Source: a virus
Direction: 5' to 3' (one strand)
Virus record (IMG/VR): IMGVR_UViG_3300032334_001128
Span: 62,001-126,000 of that record
Length of the DNA: 64,000 nt
Part shown: piece by piece, positions 19,075-26,851 of the stretch
Numbering within the stretch: position 1 is the stretch's first letter
Layout: every line of letters begins with the position of its first letter
Made by a program: the position numbers and the translations under genes
The notes under the pieces: generated by a model
The model's database searches: none
What the model was told of the DNA's origin: nothing
The model's input: only the letters and a program-made list of their open reading frames with translations

Positions 19075-19419
19075 ATGATGCCAAAACAGGTAAAAGTTGG
19101 TCTACAAACTTTTAAGATCGTAGAAAAGACTGCTTTAGATGATGGAATGCTAAATGAGGGTAGCTACGGATATACTTTAGAGAATCAAAATCTAATAGTG
19201 ATCGATAAAAATATCCCTAAAAGCAAAAAACAAGTAACGGTGCTTCATGAAGTTCTCCACGCTTGTAGAATGTCGCTTGAAGGCCCTACAAGGCCTAAAA
19301 AGTCTGATGACTACGAAACTTGGGAGCATCATTTCATTGGAATATATGAAAATGCTGTTCTCATGGTGATGAGAGACAACCCTACTCTTTTAAAATGGCT
19401 ATTAGAAGTTGGTGAATAG
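19075..19419 (+). CDS. Zincin-type metallopeptidase-like protein (HEVLH)
   Basis: 114 aa. The motif HEVLH at residues 58-62 is a classical HExxH zinc site, and a downstream Trp-Glu-His-His segment (83-86) and Glu92 could supply the third ligand, as in small phage and ImmA-like peptidases. The N-terminal half is beta-rich. The gene overlaps the recombinase by 8 bases, so the two are translationally coupled. ImmA-type enzymes cleave repressors; a role in controlling the recombinase or a repressor is inference. No signal peptide is present. Confidence 0.6.
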   Translation: MMPKQVKVGLQTFKIVEKTALDDGMLNEGSYGYTLENQNLIVIDKNIPKSKKQVTVLHEVLHACRMSLEGPTRPKKSDDYETWEHHFIGIYENAVLMVMRDNPTLLKWLLEVGE

Positions 19420-20071
19420 TTTGACTGAGCCAGGTAAAGCCCTTTTATATGCCCGTGTATCCACCCAGCTTCAGGTAAATGACGGTGTATCTCTCGACGT
19501 CCAGGAAAGACAGCTTATAAGTGCTGCTGGACTAGCTGGATTTACGGACTATGAATTGATCAGGGAAGAGGGTCGCTCAGGTAAGTCAATTACGGGCCGT
19601 CCGGCTCTTACAGCGGCTTTAAAGCGTCTAGACACTGGTGATGCTCAAGCACTGTTCGTGACGCGTATCGACCGCCTAGCCCGTTCTACAAAGGACTTTT
19701 TGAGCATAATAGACCGGGCAAATGCCAATAAATGGCGTCTAGTTATGCTAGATCTAAACTTGGACACAGCCAGCTATCAGGGCCGCTTTGTGGTTACAAT
19801 TATGTCCGCTCTAGCTGAGATGGAACGTGGAATCATTGCAGAACGTCAAAAGGACGTCCATAAGGATCGCCGCGCTCGTGGAATCAAATGGGGCATTGAT
19901 ATGGGTCCTAAAAACAAGACTCCAGAAGAGATAAAAGAACGGATTAGATCTGAACGATCTAAGGGTAAGTCTTTTAGGGCTATAGCTGATGGGTTGAATA
20001 AGGATGGCATACCCACTCAAAATGGTGGAAAATGGTATGCAACCACGGTCAAGAATATTCTAGACAAATAA
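19412..20071 (+). CDS. Small serine recombinase (resolvase/invertase family)
   Basis: About 219 aa from GTG 19412; TTG 19421 is possible too. The N-terminal catalytic domain has YARVSTQ with the nucleophile Ser near residue 17, the R-x-D-R-L-x-R-S block (RIDRLARS) and the long helix MSALAEMERGIIAERQ. The C-terminal 50 residues hold a short recombinase-type helix segment (FRAIADGLNKDGI). Full phage serine integrases are about 450-600 aa and have a zinc ribbon and coiled coil; both are absent here. A resolvase, invertase or minimal integrase role is possible. No attachment site was identified. Confidence 0.85.
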   Translation: MNSLTEPGKALLYARVSTQLQVNDGVSLDVQERQLISAAGLAGFTDYELIREEGRSGKSITGRPALTAALKRLDTGDAQALFVTRIDRLARSTKDFLSIIDRANANKWRLVMLDLNLDTASYQGRFVVTIMSALAEMERGIIAERQKDVHKDRRARGIKWGIDMGPKNKTPEEIKERIRSERSKGKSFRAIADGLNKDGIPTQNGGKWYATTVKNILDK

Positions 20072-20075
20072 AAGA

Positions 20076-20107
20076 AACCGGATCCTTTTGAGATCCGGTT
20101 CTTTTTT
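20076..20107. terminator. Bidirectional intrinsic terminator
   Basis: Stem AACCGGATC (20076-20084) and GATCCGGTT (20092-20100), 7-base loop, then CTTTTTT. On the minus strand the stem is followed by TTTCTTTT. It separates the recombinase (+) from the convergent primase gene (-). Confidence 0.9.
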
Positions 20108-20149
20108 GTGTCTCTCCCCGAGATCACATTTATACCTAAGTATCTCTAC

Positions 20150-22765
20150 TTAAAAGTTTCTAGCCATTCTTGTAGCAGTTCCCCAGTCTACTTCAGCAGA
20201 TGGAACTGCTCTAGGTGGGACATATCTACCATGAATTACAGCTGACTTACCTTGGCCTTTAATATCTAAGCCCCGATCATTTAGTTTACGAGTAAATCCA
20301 ATAGTGCTGAGTGGACGTTCTCCACGTTCTTCGCTCCACATTCTATAAATTGCATATAGACCTGATAGCTGAGTTTCACGTTCTGGATCTTCTACAGTCT
20401 CTTCTTCAAGGAATAGGCCAATACGATCCTCATTCTTGCGATACATCTCGGCTGCTTCTGTTACTGCTGAACACCAACCTAGTGGATCTCTAAGAGAAGA
20501 TCCTAAATACTTAATAGCACCTTCAACTGCCCATGCTAGGACAGCTGGAAGACCACCCTCGGGGTCAGTTAGATATGCTTTTAGGTCTGGATCTGACTTA
20601 CCTTTTTCTGGTGCATTCATCCATGGGATAGGACGTAGACGTCTCCACATCGCATCATCATTGATGATAGGTCTGTGGTTTGTTGTAATCCACAACTTAC
20701 CCTGAGCTTTGAATGTAAATGGCTTTTCACCTGGGGAACGACCTTGGATAGTAGATGAACCAGTTAGGTTCTTAACTTGATTTTCGTTAAGACGTTCTGA
20801 TTCAGGAAGCTCGTCTACCCAGATCATACGCTTACCACGAAGCTCGGCCAAGTAGTACTGGTTTGAACTATTTTGTCCACCGCCATTTGCAGCCAGTTGA
20901 TCTGATGGAAGTACACCAGCATATTGGTCAGTACCCATTGCCTTAACAATAGTCTCAACAAAAGTGTTCTTACCGGAACCTGATGGACCATATACAAGGA
21001 ATAGAACGTCTTGATTACTCAATCCAGTCAATGTATAACCAACTGCACGCTGAATCCAGTCTTGTAATTCTTTATCTCCACCGGTAGCAAAGTCAATAAA
21101 CTGCTCCCAACGAACGTTACGCATACCTGGAGTGTAGTTAACAGGAGCACGCTTTGTGATGTGGAGATCTGGTTGACCTTTAAGAAGTTCTCCAGTGCGA
21201 AGATTAATTACTCCATTCAGTACACCGAACAGGTGGTCATTGTTATCCCACTCTTCGACTTCATTTACGATTCGAGGGTCTGACTTAGCACTGTCGATAG
21301 CTGCACGCATACGTGAGTTAGCTCTCGCCTGATATGCCCATTTAACCACTTCACGCTTTTTGTCATCGTCAGAGTACTTGGCTGTTTCAGCCGCAATGAT
21401 TGTAGCTAAGTGCTTAGCAATTTCTTGTGTAGACAAATCTTCAGCATCTGGTTTCCAGTACTGACCGTCCCAGATGAACCAACCGAGTCCAGGTGTGTAA
21501 CGCATCACGTTACCAAATGAGTCAACTAGTCGACGTCCATTACCGATGTCTGAAAGTGATCGACGTTCAGGATCTCCACCCTCTACTTCTGATAGAGCAT
21601 CGGGGTTATTTGGTACGTCGACGTTATTACCACTAAAAGCACCTGATACTGAGACACCAGAGTGTGCAGCTGCAGAGATTGCTTCACCAATTGTATTTTG
21701 CATACGTGGAGATGGAGCTCCTGGGTCAACTGGAGTTGTGGTAACTCTAGGGGTACCCGACCCTGTGCCATCTACCGGTCTTGAAGCCCAGGCGGTTAGA
21801 CCTGGATACATAACTTCAATAATCGGGTTCTCAGCTACAAAGTCAATAGCACGGCGAACGTGCATTAGTAATCCACCCTGTCCCTCGATTTCTAGAGGTG
21901 GACGAACCTTTTCGTGATTAAAACGGATCATGGTTGTTTCAATCATCAAACGTTTTTCAGGAGTATCGACTCCAAACTTATTTGCAAGGGCGCATGTTAG
22001 TTTGTAGATGTCTACGGCACGTGAACCTTCATCGATTCCGTCTTCAAGCATCTTAGTAATATCTACACGCTCACCTTTGTAGTCAAGACCGCTCATCCAG
22101 TCCCACTCGCCATTACCTAGAGCTGTACCACTTCTACGTGCACGCTTTCTAATGACTTGTAAAAGTTCTTCTGGAGCTTCAGCAATCTCCATTTGCCATG
22201 GAGCATGACCGTCTCTCCATTCGTACTCAACACCAGATGCGTGACGAGATGGGGCAAGCATTACGTAACCGTTATGTTTGATATCAATGCCCGGAAGATC
22301 GGTAGCTTTTAGGTTTCCCTGGAACTGCTCACCCTCGGAAACTTTAAAGTATAGGTGGCGACCACGTGCAGTTACACCATTGTATGTATATACACCTGTA
22401 TATGCTTCAACGGTTGGAGGTAGGCAGTAGTTAAGCTGCTCTTCAAGTGTTTCAAAAGATGCAACACCACCAGAACGTGGGTCAATGTCGATAACAATAA
22501 AACCTGATGCCTGACAGTAAACACCAATATTGTTCTCTGATCCTTTTGACCACCAGTTATCCACGGTCTCTAAATTATCCGTAGCCTGTGTGTTCCAGGC
22601 ACCAATCACAGGGTGCTTACCAGCATCTTTAGGCTCACCGTGTGGCCCTCCACAGGTACAACGTCCACCTGAATTAATTCCGTAGCATGGTAGAAGTTTC
22701 CACCCGTGTCCCGCATACCACTGGGCTCCAGCGGATAGTTTGTCGGCATGAGTTCTGTCGTTCAT
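20150..22765 (-). CDS. Bifunctional primase-polymerase / SF3 (D5-like) helicase
   Basis: 871 aa. The N-terminal part (about 10-190) is a Prim-Pol domain: GWKLLPCYG start, C-x-C cluster with GGPHG, GKHPVIGAW, and the metal-binding FIVIDIDPRSGG (D-x-D). A linker spans about 190-400. The D5-type N-terminal region and an SF3 helicase follow, with Walker A GPSGSGKNT near residue 590, Walker B-like IWVDELPESE, and sensor WITTNHRP. The enzyme would prime and unwind DNA at the phage fork. It is transcribed alone, divergently from the gene at 22936. The length is normal for this fused class. Confidence 0.9.
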   Translation of the reverse strand: MNDRTHADKLSAGAQWYAGHGWKLLPCYGINSGGRCTCGGPHGEPKDAGKHPVIGAWNTQATDNLETVDNWWSKGSENNIGVYCQASGFIVIDIDPRSGGVASFETLEEQLNYCLPPTVEAYTGVYTYNGVTARGRHLYFKVSEGEQFQGNLKATDLPGIDIKHNGYVMLAPSRHASGVEYEWRDGHAPWQMEIAEAPEELLQVIRKRARRSGTALGNGEWDWMSGLDYKGERVDITKMLEDGIDEGSRAVDIYKLTCALANKFGVDTPEKRLMIETTMIRFNHEKVRPPLEIEGQGGLLMHVRRAIDFVAENPIIEVMYPGLTAWASRPVDGTGSGTPRVTTTPVDPGAPSPRMQNTIGEAISAAAHSGVSVSGAFSGNNVDVPNNPDALSEVEGGDPERRSLSDIGNGRRLVDSFGNVMRYTPGLGWFIWDGQYWKPDAEDLSTQEIAKHLATIIAAETAKYSDDDKKREVVKWAYQARANSRMRAAIDSAKSDPRIVNEVEEWDNNDHLFGVLNGVINLRTGELLKGQPDLHITKRAPVNYTPGMRNVRWEQFIDFATGGDKELQDWIQRAVGYTLTGLSNQDVLFLVYGPSGSGKNTFVETIVKAMGTDQYAGVLPSDQLAANGGGQNSSNQYYLAELRGKRMIWVDELPESERLNENQVKNLTGSSTIQGRSPGEKPFTFKAQGKLWITTNHRPIINDDAMWRRLRPIPWMNAPEKGKSDPDLKAYLTDPEGGLPAVLAWAVEGAIKYLGSSLRDPLGWCSAVTEAAEMYRKNEDRIGLFLEEETVEDPERETQLSGLYAIYRMWSEERGERPLSTIGFTRKLNDRGLDIKGQGKSAVIHGRYVPPRAVPSAEVDWGTATRMARNF

Positions 22766-22807
22766 AACTTTCCTTGTCTATGTCTATATCGATAAATTTA
22801 AATTACA

Positions 22808-22879
22808 CCTAAAAGCTAATTTTGTCTAATTGACACACTACCTGAAAAAGAGACAGGTATCCCAAAATCAGCTTTTAGG
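22808..22879. promoter_or_regulatory. Nested palindrome in the divergent primase promoter region
   Basis: Arms CCTAAAAGCTAATTTTG (22808-22824) and its complement (22863-22879) pair over 17 bp with one mismatch. Inside is a second dyad TACCTG (22839-22844)/CAGGTA (22854-22859), and TTGACA sits at 22830-22835. It is located between divergent genes, fitting an operator or origin-like cruciform with embedded promoter. Function is inferred. Confidence 0.6.
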
Positions 22880-22935
22880 GGAATAGGTTACAATTATACG
22901 AGAAACAATCTCCCCTTATTTTTGTTTAGGAAATT

Positions 22936-23274
22936 ATGACTCAAGAGCTAATCCTCAGTATAGCAGCCATATTCAGTGGAATTGGCGTAATATTTGGCGG
23001 TGTACTATCCGTCTATAAGATCTCCAAGCGTATTGACTCCGCCATTGGTTTAGATAGTAGCGGTAGAACTCTAGCTGAAAGATTAGAGCGTGTAGAGAAC
23101 CAACTTTGGGAGAATGGTGGATCTTCACTGGCGGATAGAGTAAACGTTATTGAAAAGCATACCGTGAAAACCTCGGCAGAAGTAGAACTCATAAAAAACT
23201 TAATTATTGCTAGCACTGGTGCGCAAGTAACTGCTGTAGAAACCCCAGTTAAAAGACGTAGAAAAGCTTCGTAA
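22936..23274 (+). CDS. Membrane-anchored coiled-coil protein (DUF2746-like)
   Basis: 112 aa with one N-terminal membrane helix (about residues 5-27), then a charged coiled coil (SIGL..RTLAERLERVENQ) and a basic tail (VKRRRKAS). The N-out or N-in orientation is not determined. Small actinophage proteins of this shape (DUF2746-like) are often annotated near lysis or early genes. A holin-like or superinfection function is possible but not shown. ATG follows a GTTTAGGAAATT leader. Confidence 0.5.
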   Translation: MTQELILSIAAIFSGIGVIFGGVLSVYKISKRIDSAIGLDSSGRTLAERLERVENQLWENGGSSLADRVNVIEKHTVKTSAEVELIKNLIIASTGAQVTAVETPVKRRRKAS

Positions 23275-23354
23275 TACATCGGTGTAGTTCTATGGATTAT
23301 AGATAAGTAATCCGCTAATATTGAAAAGACAAATACGCATCGAAGGGATCCACT

Positions 23355-23624
23355 ATGTCGCTATCAGATCGACTAAACTCTGCAATCAATGCCACACCTT
23401 CTCGTAAGTGTAAACTTATGATTATCCTTGATAGTGAAAAGCTTACTGACGAGGACAGAGCAACCTTTACCTCACTACTGAATGTTCCAGACGGTAATCC
23501 TTCTAGAGTTAGTAATGTAGTTTTAGCTCAGGTTCTTAGAGATGAAGGTTTTGATCTATCAGATAGTGCAGTTGATAGACACCGTCGTAAATCATGTAGC
23601 TGTAGCCGAAACTTGGGAGAGTAA
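23355..23624 (+). CDS. Small protein with C-terminal Cys/His-rich tail
   Basis: 89 aa. The first 60 residues look helical and could hold a winged-helix-like DNA-binding fold (VVLAQVLRDEGFDLSDSAVDRHRRK). The end has C-x-C-S-R, and His/Arg-rich residues. It precedes the phosphoesterase by 2 bases, so they are co-translated. A role as an accessory to that enzyme is inferred; no named family is recognised. Confidence 0.5.
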   Translation: MSLSDRLNSAINATPSRKCKLMIILDSEKLTDEDRATFTSLLNVPDGNPSRVSNVVLAQVLRDEGFDLSDSAVDRHRRKSCSCSRNLGE

Positions 23625-23626
23625 AA

Positions 23627-24826
23627 ATGGCACTTTCAGAAAACTTAAAAAAATTAGCAGAACCTGGGCAGACTGGTTCTGATATCAAAGCACTGGGTAC
23701 CCCAGAAGAATGGCGACCACGTTTAGACGTCGATGACTCTAAAGGTGGTTTTGTTGTATCTAAGCCTCACCCAGTCGGTGAGATTCCTGACACAGCTGAC
23801 GTACTAAAGGAATTTGATCTTGATCCAAACTCTTGGACTGTAACTTCTTTACGTCGTTCTCGTTGGCAGACGTACAGCGGTGAATGGTTGGAGTCAGTTC
23901 GTGTAAACGTAACTCCATCTGGTCTAGTTGTTGCTGATCAGCTTGACGCTGAAAAACTTATTGATGAAGTTAAGAAGTGGCGTCCAGAACGTGGTATCAA
24001 AGCTGGTACCGGTAACGGAGCTTACCTAGTCTCTCCTAGCGATCAGCAGATCGGTAAGAAAGCTAATGGCCAAGGTACTCAGCAGTCAATTGATAGAATT
24101 CTTCACTTGACTGAGGCTTCAGTAAACCGTCTACATGACCTTCGTAAAATTGGTCTTAACCTTGGAACTGTAGTTCTAGCACTCCCGGGAGATCACGTAG
24201 AGGGTCTTACAAGCCAAAATGGTCGTTTGCAGGGTCAAGCAGCATCTGACCTAGGACTCACTGAGCAGGTGCGTGTTGCACGTCGTTTGCTTATGGCACA
24301 GATCAAAGCTTTAGCCCCACTAGCGGAGCGCGTAATTGTTCCGGTCATCAACGGAAACCATGACGAGGTAACTCGTCAGGTAGCTGCCGATCCCGCTGAT
24401 GGCTGGAACGTTGAGATTGCATCAGCAGTGCAGGACGCATGTGCTGAGAATCCAGCGTTACAACACGTCGAGTTTAGGTATCCGTCATCTGGTCACCAAA
24501 CTCTAACTGTTGATATCAACGGAACTATGCTTGGACTATTCCATGGTCACCAGGTTGGTAGGGATGTAATGAAGTATCTATCTGGTCAAGCTGCAGGTCA
24601 GACTGCTCTCGGATTAGCAGACGTATGGATCTCTGGTCACTACCACAACTTTAAGACTATGGACATCGGTCAGCGTCTTTGGGTTCAATGCCCTACTACT
24701 GATCCAGGATCGGAGTGGTTCCGTGATCGTGCAGGTCTAGAATCAAAGCCAGGTCTATTGACTATGGTTATTGGTGGAGACTACGAGCCACGCGAACACA
24801 TCAGCGTTCTAGCTGTTAAGCTTTAG
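23627..24826 (+). CDS. Calcineurin-like phosphoesterase (Mre11/SbcD-like)
   Basis: 399 aa. Metallophosphoesterase motifs occur in order: SPSDQQIG (the usual D-x-H-x-G has Gln for His), PGDHVEG, NGNHDE, FHGHQVG and SGHYHN. The N-terminal 130 residues contain a conserved-looking Trp/Arg-rich extension (SWTVTSLRRSRWQTYSGEW) that ordinary SbcD lacks. It is expected to be a metal-dependent nuclease or phosphatase acting on DNA ends during replication or host DNA degradation. No SbcC-like partner is in the window. The gene converges with the WhiB gene with an 11-base overlap. Confidence 0.8.
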   Translation: MALSENLKKLAEPGQTGSDIKALGTPEEWRPRLDVDDSKGGFVVSKPHPVGEIPDTADVLKEFDLDPNSWTVTSLRRSRWQTYSGEWLESVRVNVTPSGLVVADQLDAEKLIDEVKKWRPERGIKAGTGNGAYLVSPSDQQIGKKANGQGTQQSIDRILHLTEASVNRLHDLRKIGLNLGTVVLALPGDHVEGLTSQNGRLQGQAASDLGLTEQVRVARRLLMAQIKALAPLAERVIVPVINGNHDEVTRQVAADPADGWNVEIASAVQDACAENPALQHVEFRYPSSGHQTLTVDINGTMLGLFHGHQVGRDVMKYLSGQAAGQTALGLADVWISGHYHNFKTMDIGQRLWVQCPTTDPGSEWFRDRAGLESKPGLLTMVIGGDYEPREHISVLAVKL

Positions 24827-25313
24827 GGCTTTTACTTTTAGCTTTTTTACTTGCTTTTTCTTCAGCTAGTGCGTGGAAAGCATTAACCGCGTTAGCACTG
24901 GTACGACTACGCCATTTAAAATTACATTCGGTGCACTCTACTACTCGCATGGTAGTCCAACGTCCACCGCCTGGTTTATCAACAATCATTGTTTTTAAAA
25001 ACTTTGTATTTGCCGAGCAATATGGGCATATCGGGTATCTACTTCTTCTTACTTCGGCTCCATCGACGTTGACAGATAGAGTTCGTCTAATCTCGTCTTC
25101 ATCTCGCCCTCCCCAAATTCCCCATATTTGTTTACTTTCCAGGGCCCATTTAAGGCAATCTTTACGCACTGGGCATGAGAAGCACATATTTTTTGCTTTA
25201 TGTCTTTCTTCATATTTTGGAGAGAAGAACATCTCAGCTAAATGTTTATTTTCTAACTTCCCACATTCGGATCCATTCATCCAATCTAGATCTTCTGGAT
25301 TATTTTTAGACAT
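24816..25313 (-). CDS. WhiB-like regulator fused to a C-terminal zinc ribbon
   Basis: 165 aa. The N-terminal WhiB domain has Cys17, Cys44, Cys47 and Cys53 (C-x2-C-x5-C) as [4Fe-4S] ligands and the turn GIWGG at 65-69. A second part (about 96-130) has C96-x2-C99 and C127-x2-C130, a zinc-ribbon pattern uncommon in WhiB proteins. The basic tail is Lys/Ser-rich. WhiB proteins are actinobacteria-specific redox-sensing transcription factors; phage versions such as WhiBTM4 repress host whiB2. This one probably regulates transcription. The ribbon may add DNA or RNA polymerase contacts. Confidence 0.9.
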   Translation of the reverse strand: MSKNNPEDLDWMNGSECGKLENKHLAEMFFSPKYEERHKAKNMCFSCPVRKDCLKWALESKQIWGIWGGRDEDEIRRTLSVNVDGAEVRRSRYPICPYCSANTKFLKTMIVDKPGGGRWTTMRVVECTECNFKWRSRTSANAVNAFHALAEEKASKKAKSKSPKA

Positions 25314-25648
25314 TAAAGCTCCACAACTGTAATTAGGATGATTTGATCTACGGTATCTCCGTACTCAGTCTCACCGTTTTCATCACAGATGGTTAGATAA
25401 ACTTCACCGTTTAATTCACCAGCATAAGCGTGAGTAATTTTTCCACGCTCTACTAAATGAAATGCCTCGCTTAATGAATCTACAGATCCATCTCTTTGTA
25501 CAGCTGAGGCTAGGGCTCGTTTTATTACATCGATATCAAGATCAACGTGATCTTCAGTATAAAAAACAATAGGATTTAGCCTACTTGTTTCGTAACCTTC
25601 ACCAAACCATTCAGACCATAAAAATTCGCCTGGGCGTTTGTCAATCAT
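25313..25648 (-). CDS. Hypothetical protein (111 aa)
   Basis: Acidic, alpha/beta, with a Trp-rich start (GEFLWSEWFGEGYE), a middle helix (DVIKRALASAVQ) and a final strand. The stop overlaps the WhiB start by one base, so the pair is co-translated. No family is recognised. A role in early takeover is only suggested by location. Confidence 0.5.
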   Translation of the reverse strand: MIDKRPGEFLWSEWFGEGYETSRLNPIVFYTEDHVDLDIDVIKRALASAVQRDGSVDSLSEAFHLVERGKITHAYAGELNGEVYLTICDENGETEYGDTVDQIILITVVEL

Positions 25649-25710
25649 ATATAACCATCCTAAAGATAATTATATATTTGTCTTCGTTAGAAGTTGCCGA
25701 TGTATTGTTA

Positions 25711-26205
25711 TTAGGCTACTGGCCAGATATATTCGTAAGTTTCTGGCTTTGATCCTGGATCTTCTTCCCAGTCAAACTGGGAATACCACTCGTAATCTTT
25801 ATTAAGTAGTGCCAGTCTGTGACTTGCAGCAATTTCTTCGTATTGAGGCTGATACCTCATCCACTGAGGATTAAACATGTTATCGTCTCTAATGAGCCCT
25901 AGCTCGATCGCACGAAAAACTGTTGTTTTAGCTTTGTCGCCAATGGTTGACTTATAGCCGCGACGCTTCCATTCGTCTACCATACATTGAATGTAGTAGT
26001 GCAAAGCCATTTCGTGACCACGCCACATCTTGACTGCAGGATGGTTTACCCAGCCTTTAGGGGTACGATGGTTTCCTTGCGGATCAAGCTCAAGCAGAGT
26101 CATAAGGATTTGCCATCCTTCAAGAGCTTGCTTGTTTAGACGCTTATTATCAAGCACTTTAGCAATGTCTTCAAAGCTGGATGTTAGTGGTACAAATGTT
26201 TGCAT
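25711..26205 (-). CDS. Pyrimidine-dimer DNA glycosylase-like protein (Pyr_excise family)
   Basis: 164 aa. The start MQTFVPL, the L-D-N-K-R-L-N-K-Q block, and the W-V-N-H-P-A-V-K-M-W segment (near residues 52-60) match the T4 endonuclease V-like/MSMEG_6728 family in actinobacteria and phages. It would excise UV photoproducts; this suits a phage in sunlit water. The T4 catalytic N-terminal Thr is not evident, so a different chemistry or target is possible. Confidence 0.7.
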   Translation of the reverse strand: MQTFVPLTSSFEDIAKVLDNKRLNKQALEGWQILMTLLELDPQGNHRTPKGWVNHPAVKMWRGHEMALHYYIQCMVDEWKRRGYKSTIGDKAKTTVFRAIELGLIRDDNMFNPQWMRYQPQYEEIAASHRLALLNKDYEWYSQFDWEEDPGSKPETYEYIWPVA

Positions 26206-26225
26206 ATTATTCCTTTGATATGTAG

Positions 26226-26432
26226 TTATTTGATTTTGACGTAAACGTGGCCGGTGAAACCAACACCCTCTGATTCTAGTACAGCTTCCATCTCCACGTC
26301 AACTAGATCTTCAATATCTTCGTAATTATCTAAAAGGAAATAATCTAAGATAACTTGCTCGGCTCTGCGTTTTAGTTCTTCCTGATTTTCACCAAAAACT
26401 TCAAACTTTAGTTTAGTTCTCCAAGCAGCCAT
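26226..26432 (-). CDS. Small hypothetical protein (68 aa)
   Basis: It has an alpha/beta pattern with a strand-helix-strand order (KLKFEVFGENQEELKRRAEQ) and acidic C-terminal half. It overlaps the next upstream gene by one base. No family is recognised. Ordinary operon member of unknown function. Confidence 0.45.
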   Translation of the reverse strand: MAAWRTKLKFEVFGENQEELKRRAEQVILDYFLLDNYEDIEDLVDVEMEAVLESEGVGFTGHVYVKIK

Positions 26433-26851
26433 TATCTGATCCTCTTCTCCAGCTGAGCCGGTCTGTAGTGGATTCCATCAAGAATTGGATTTAAGCCATC
26501 TGTTGAGTTGAAGATAACATCTCCAGATCTAATTGCAGCTACAATTCCTGGACGACCGTTCTGATTTGCCCCTACAACGCCGTCAAAGGCATCGTGGCGG
26601 ACTCTAACAATATCTCCTACAGAGATTTGCCCTGGCTCTGCTTGAACCCACAGCTCGGTCTTAGGGGTCTCGATGATGGCATGTCCTAGAGCTACTTTTG
26701 AAAAAATGTCTAATACTGCTCTAAGATCCTGGGGAGACATCTCAATAGGTTCCCAAGCTTTCAGCAGATCTAGCACAGCTAGCCCTACTCCTTTTTTAGT
26801 TTTTGTAGCTACAAATTGCTGTTTTACCCAGTCAATATCGACTTTACTCAT
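26432..26851 (-). CDS. Hypothetical protein with SH3-like C-terminal half
   Basis: 139 aa. Residues 1-60 are helical; residues about 70-130 are beta-rich with ISVGDIVRVRHDAFDGVVG, the pattern of an SH3-like or KOW-type barrel. It overlaps the glycosyltransferase-like gene by 8 bases. It may bind nucleic acid or protein. No family name is assigned. Confidence 0.45.
   Translation of the reverse strand: MSKVDIDWVKQQFVATKTKKGVGLAVLDLLKAWEPIEMSPQDLRAVLDIFSKVALGHAIIETPKTELWVQAEPGQISVGDIVRVRHDAFDGVVGANQNGRPGIVAAIRSGDVIFNSTDGLNPILDGIHYRPAQLEKRIR

Noticed and set aside
19412-20071. Full-length phage integrase
   Set aside because: At 219 aa it lacks the zinc ribbon and coiled coil of large serine integrases; no att site was seen.
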